NCBI RefSeq assembly: GCF_000381265.1
Contig: NZ_KB906262.1
Location: forward strand, 62,001 to 126,000
Length of the DNA stretch: 64,000 nucleotides
Direction of reading: 5' to 3'
Source: Curvibacter lanceolatus ATCC 14669
GTDB lineage: Bacteria > Pseudomonadota > Gammaproteobacteria > Burkholderiales > Burkholderiaceae_C
A model generated the notes under the pieces. The model ran no database searches, was not told where the DNA came from, and saw only the letters and a program-made list of their open reading frames with translations. Below are positions 63,393 through 64,000 of the stretch, in pieces. A program made the position numbers and the translations under genes. Within the stretch, counting starts at the first letter, position 1, and every line of letters begins with the position of its first letter.

Positions 63393-64000
63393 GTGCAGGA
63401 AGTGGTCCAGCACCACAAAGTGGTCGTCAAAGAACTGCTCTTCCAGGCCCGCCAGGTCCTGCTGCGCCACCCACAGGGCCTCGCGGGCATCGTCGTCCCC
63501 GCTCACGGCGGGCAGGGGGCGGCTGCCCAGGGCGAAGAAGTGCGCATGGGTGATGGTGCGCCCGCGCTGGCTGCGGCCCGGGGCATCGAACACGGCCACG
63601 CCCTGCAGGGCGGCACGCCATTCGGCCAGGGGCAGCGCCAGCCGGGTTTCCTCCTGCACCTCACGCAGGGCTGATTCGAGCAGGGTGTCCTGCTGCTCCA
63701 GAAACCCGCCGGGCAAGGCCAGCAGGCCGGCGCCCGGGTGGCGGTCGCGCCGGATCAGCAGCACGTGGCCGGCACAGCGCACCACCGCATCGACCGTCAC
63801 GAACACGGGCGGGTAGGGCGCCACGGCCCAGGCCTCGCGCTGCTGGCGCAGCGTGCGCCATTCGGCGCGCAAGGCCTCGTAGCGCGCGGTGTCGACCTGA
63901 TCGCCCAGTGCCTTCAAGGTGTCTGGCGCCAGGTGGGGCGCCAGGCGGGCCAGCCCCCGCACGGGGCTGTCTGCGTTGAACCACAGGTCACGCAGCGCGG
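63378..64000 (-). CDS. Nudix hydrolase domain, probably C-terminal part of a NadM-like bifunctional protein, 5' end outside window
   Basis: The minus-strand frame stays open to the window edge. The visible 207 residues contain a complete Nudix box (GGFLEQQDTLLESALREVQEET, glycine and glutamates in register). The region before it (LRDLWFNADSPVRGLARLAP, YPPVFVTVDAVVR) resembles the linker and Nudix start of NMN adenylyltransferase/Nudix fusions. An internal GTG at 63962 could start a 194-residue protein, but the coding character continues upstream of it. Such fusions make NAD and hydrolyse ADP-ribose or similar. Confidence 0.8.
   Translation of the reverse strand, partial: ALRDLWFNADSPVRGLARLAPHLAPDTLKALGDQVDTARYEALRAEWRTLRQQREAWAVAPYPPVFVTVDAVVRCAGHVLLIRRDRHPGAGLLALPGGFLEQQDTLLESALREVQEETRLALPLAEWRAALQGVAVFDAPGRSQRGRTITHAHFFALGSRPLPAVSGDDDAREALWVAQQDLAGLEEQFFDDHFVVLDHFLHLLPG

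Overview
The window is about 64 kb of high-GC, densely packed bacterial DNA. Tripartite-tricarboxylate (Bug) receptors, a Phe-ending Gram-negative porin, MalT-like LuxR regulation, Kdp, PutA and several c-di-GMP enzymes all point to a betaproteobacterium of the order Burkholderiales, probably Comamonadaceae. No rRNA, tRNA, insertion sequence, prophage or CRISPR array was seen. It reads as a piece of chromosome with catabolic islands.

Layout. 1-8.3 kb: a partial MalT-like LuxR regulator (minus), then a plus-strand operon of SDR dehydrogenase, thiolase, livG, livF, livH, livM and enoyl-CoA hydratase. 8.3-16.9 kb: a minus-strand kdp operon with, in transcript order, a 34-aa membrane ORF, kdpF, kdpA, kdpB, kdpC, a 112-aa unknown, a 30-aa membrane ORF, kdpD and kdpE, preceded by repeats that look like a KdpE site. 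17-20 kb: a diguanylate cyclase and an MFS exporter. 20.2-24 kb: a Liv-type substrate-binding protein, an acyl-CoA synthetase and a nitroreductase. Genes of the first and fourth blocks share one palindrome (TCGTC-N6-GACGA, four copies), so they look like one CoA-dependent acid uptake and degradation regulon now separated by the kdp, cyclase and MFS genes. 24-28.4 kb: CYTH phosphatase, VOC protein and a large PAS-GGDEF-EAL protein.

28.4-46.3 kb: a probable aromatic-acid catabolic island. On the minus strand are a MarR regulator, a porin and two Bug receptors. On the plus strand are SDR, cupin, alpha/beta hydrolase, IclR regulator, ThDP enzyme, aspartate dehydrogenase-like protein, aldehyde dehydrogenase and an atypical SDR. 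A DUF1016 nuclease gene is interposed. A second minus-strand operon holds cupin, extradiol-type dioxygenase, small HTH protein, Rieske oxygenase and its reductase. A second palindrome family (GTTTC-N6-GAAAC) occurs in front of the Bug, SDR and cupin promoters and is a plausible IclR operator joining the island. The substrate cannot be read from the sequence.

46.4-51.4 kb: a flavin-dependent monooxygenase and PutA (proline to glutamate), followed by a possible sRNA. 51.9-61.4 kb: a peptide uptake and hydrolysis operon: RpiR regulator with tandem operators, isoaspartyl peptidase, gsiABCD transporter, DmpA-like peptidase and D-aminopeptidase. 61.4-64 kb: a RelE/ParE toxin-antitoxin pair, an HD-GYP protein and the 3' part of a Nudix (NadM-like) gene that runs off the window.

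The observations most worth following are the two palindrome regulons, the two unannotated small ORFs between kdpC and kdpD, the SDR that lacks YxxxK, and the structured elements inside the Rieske and gsi operons.
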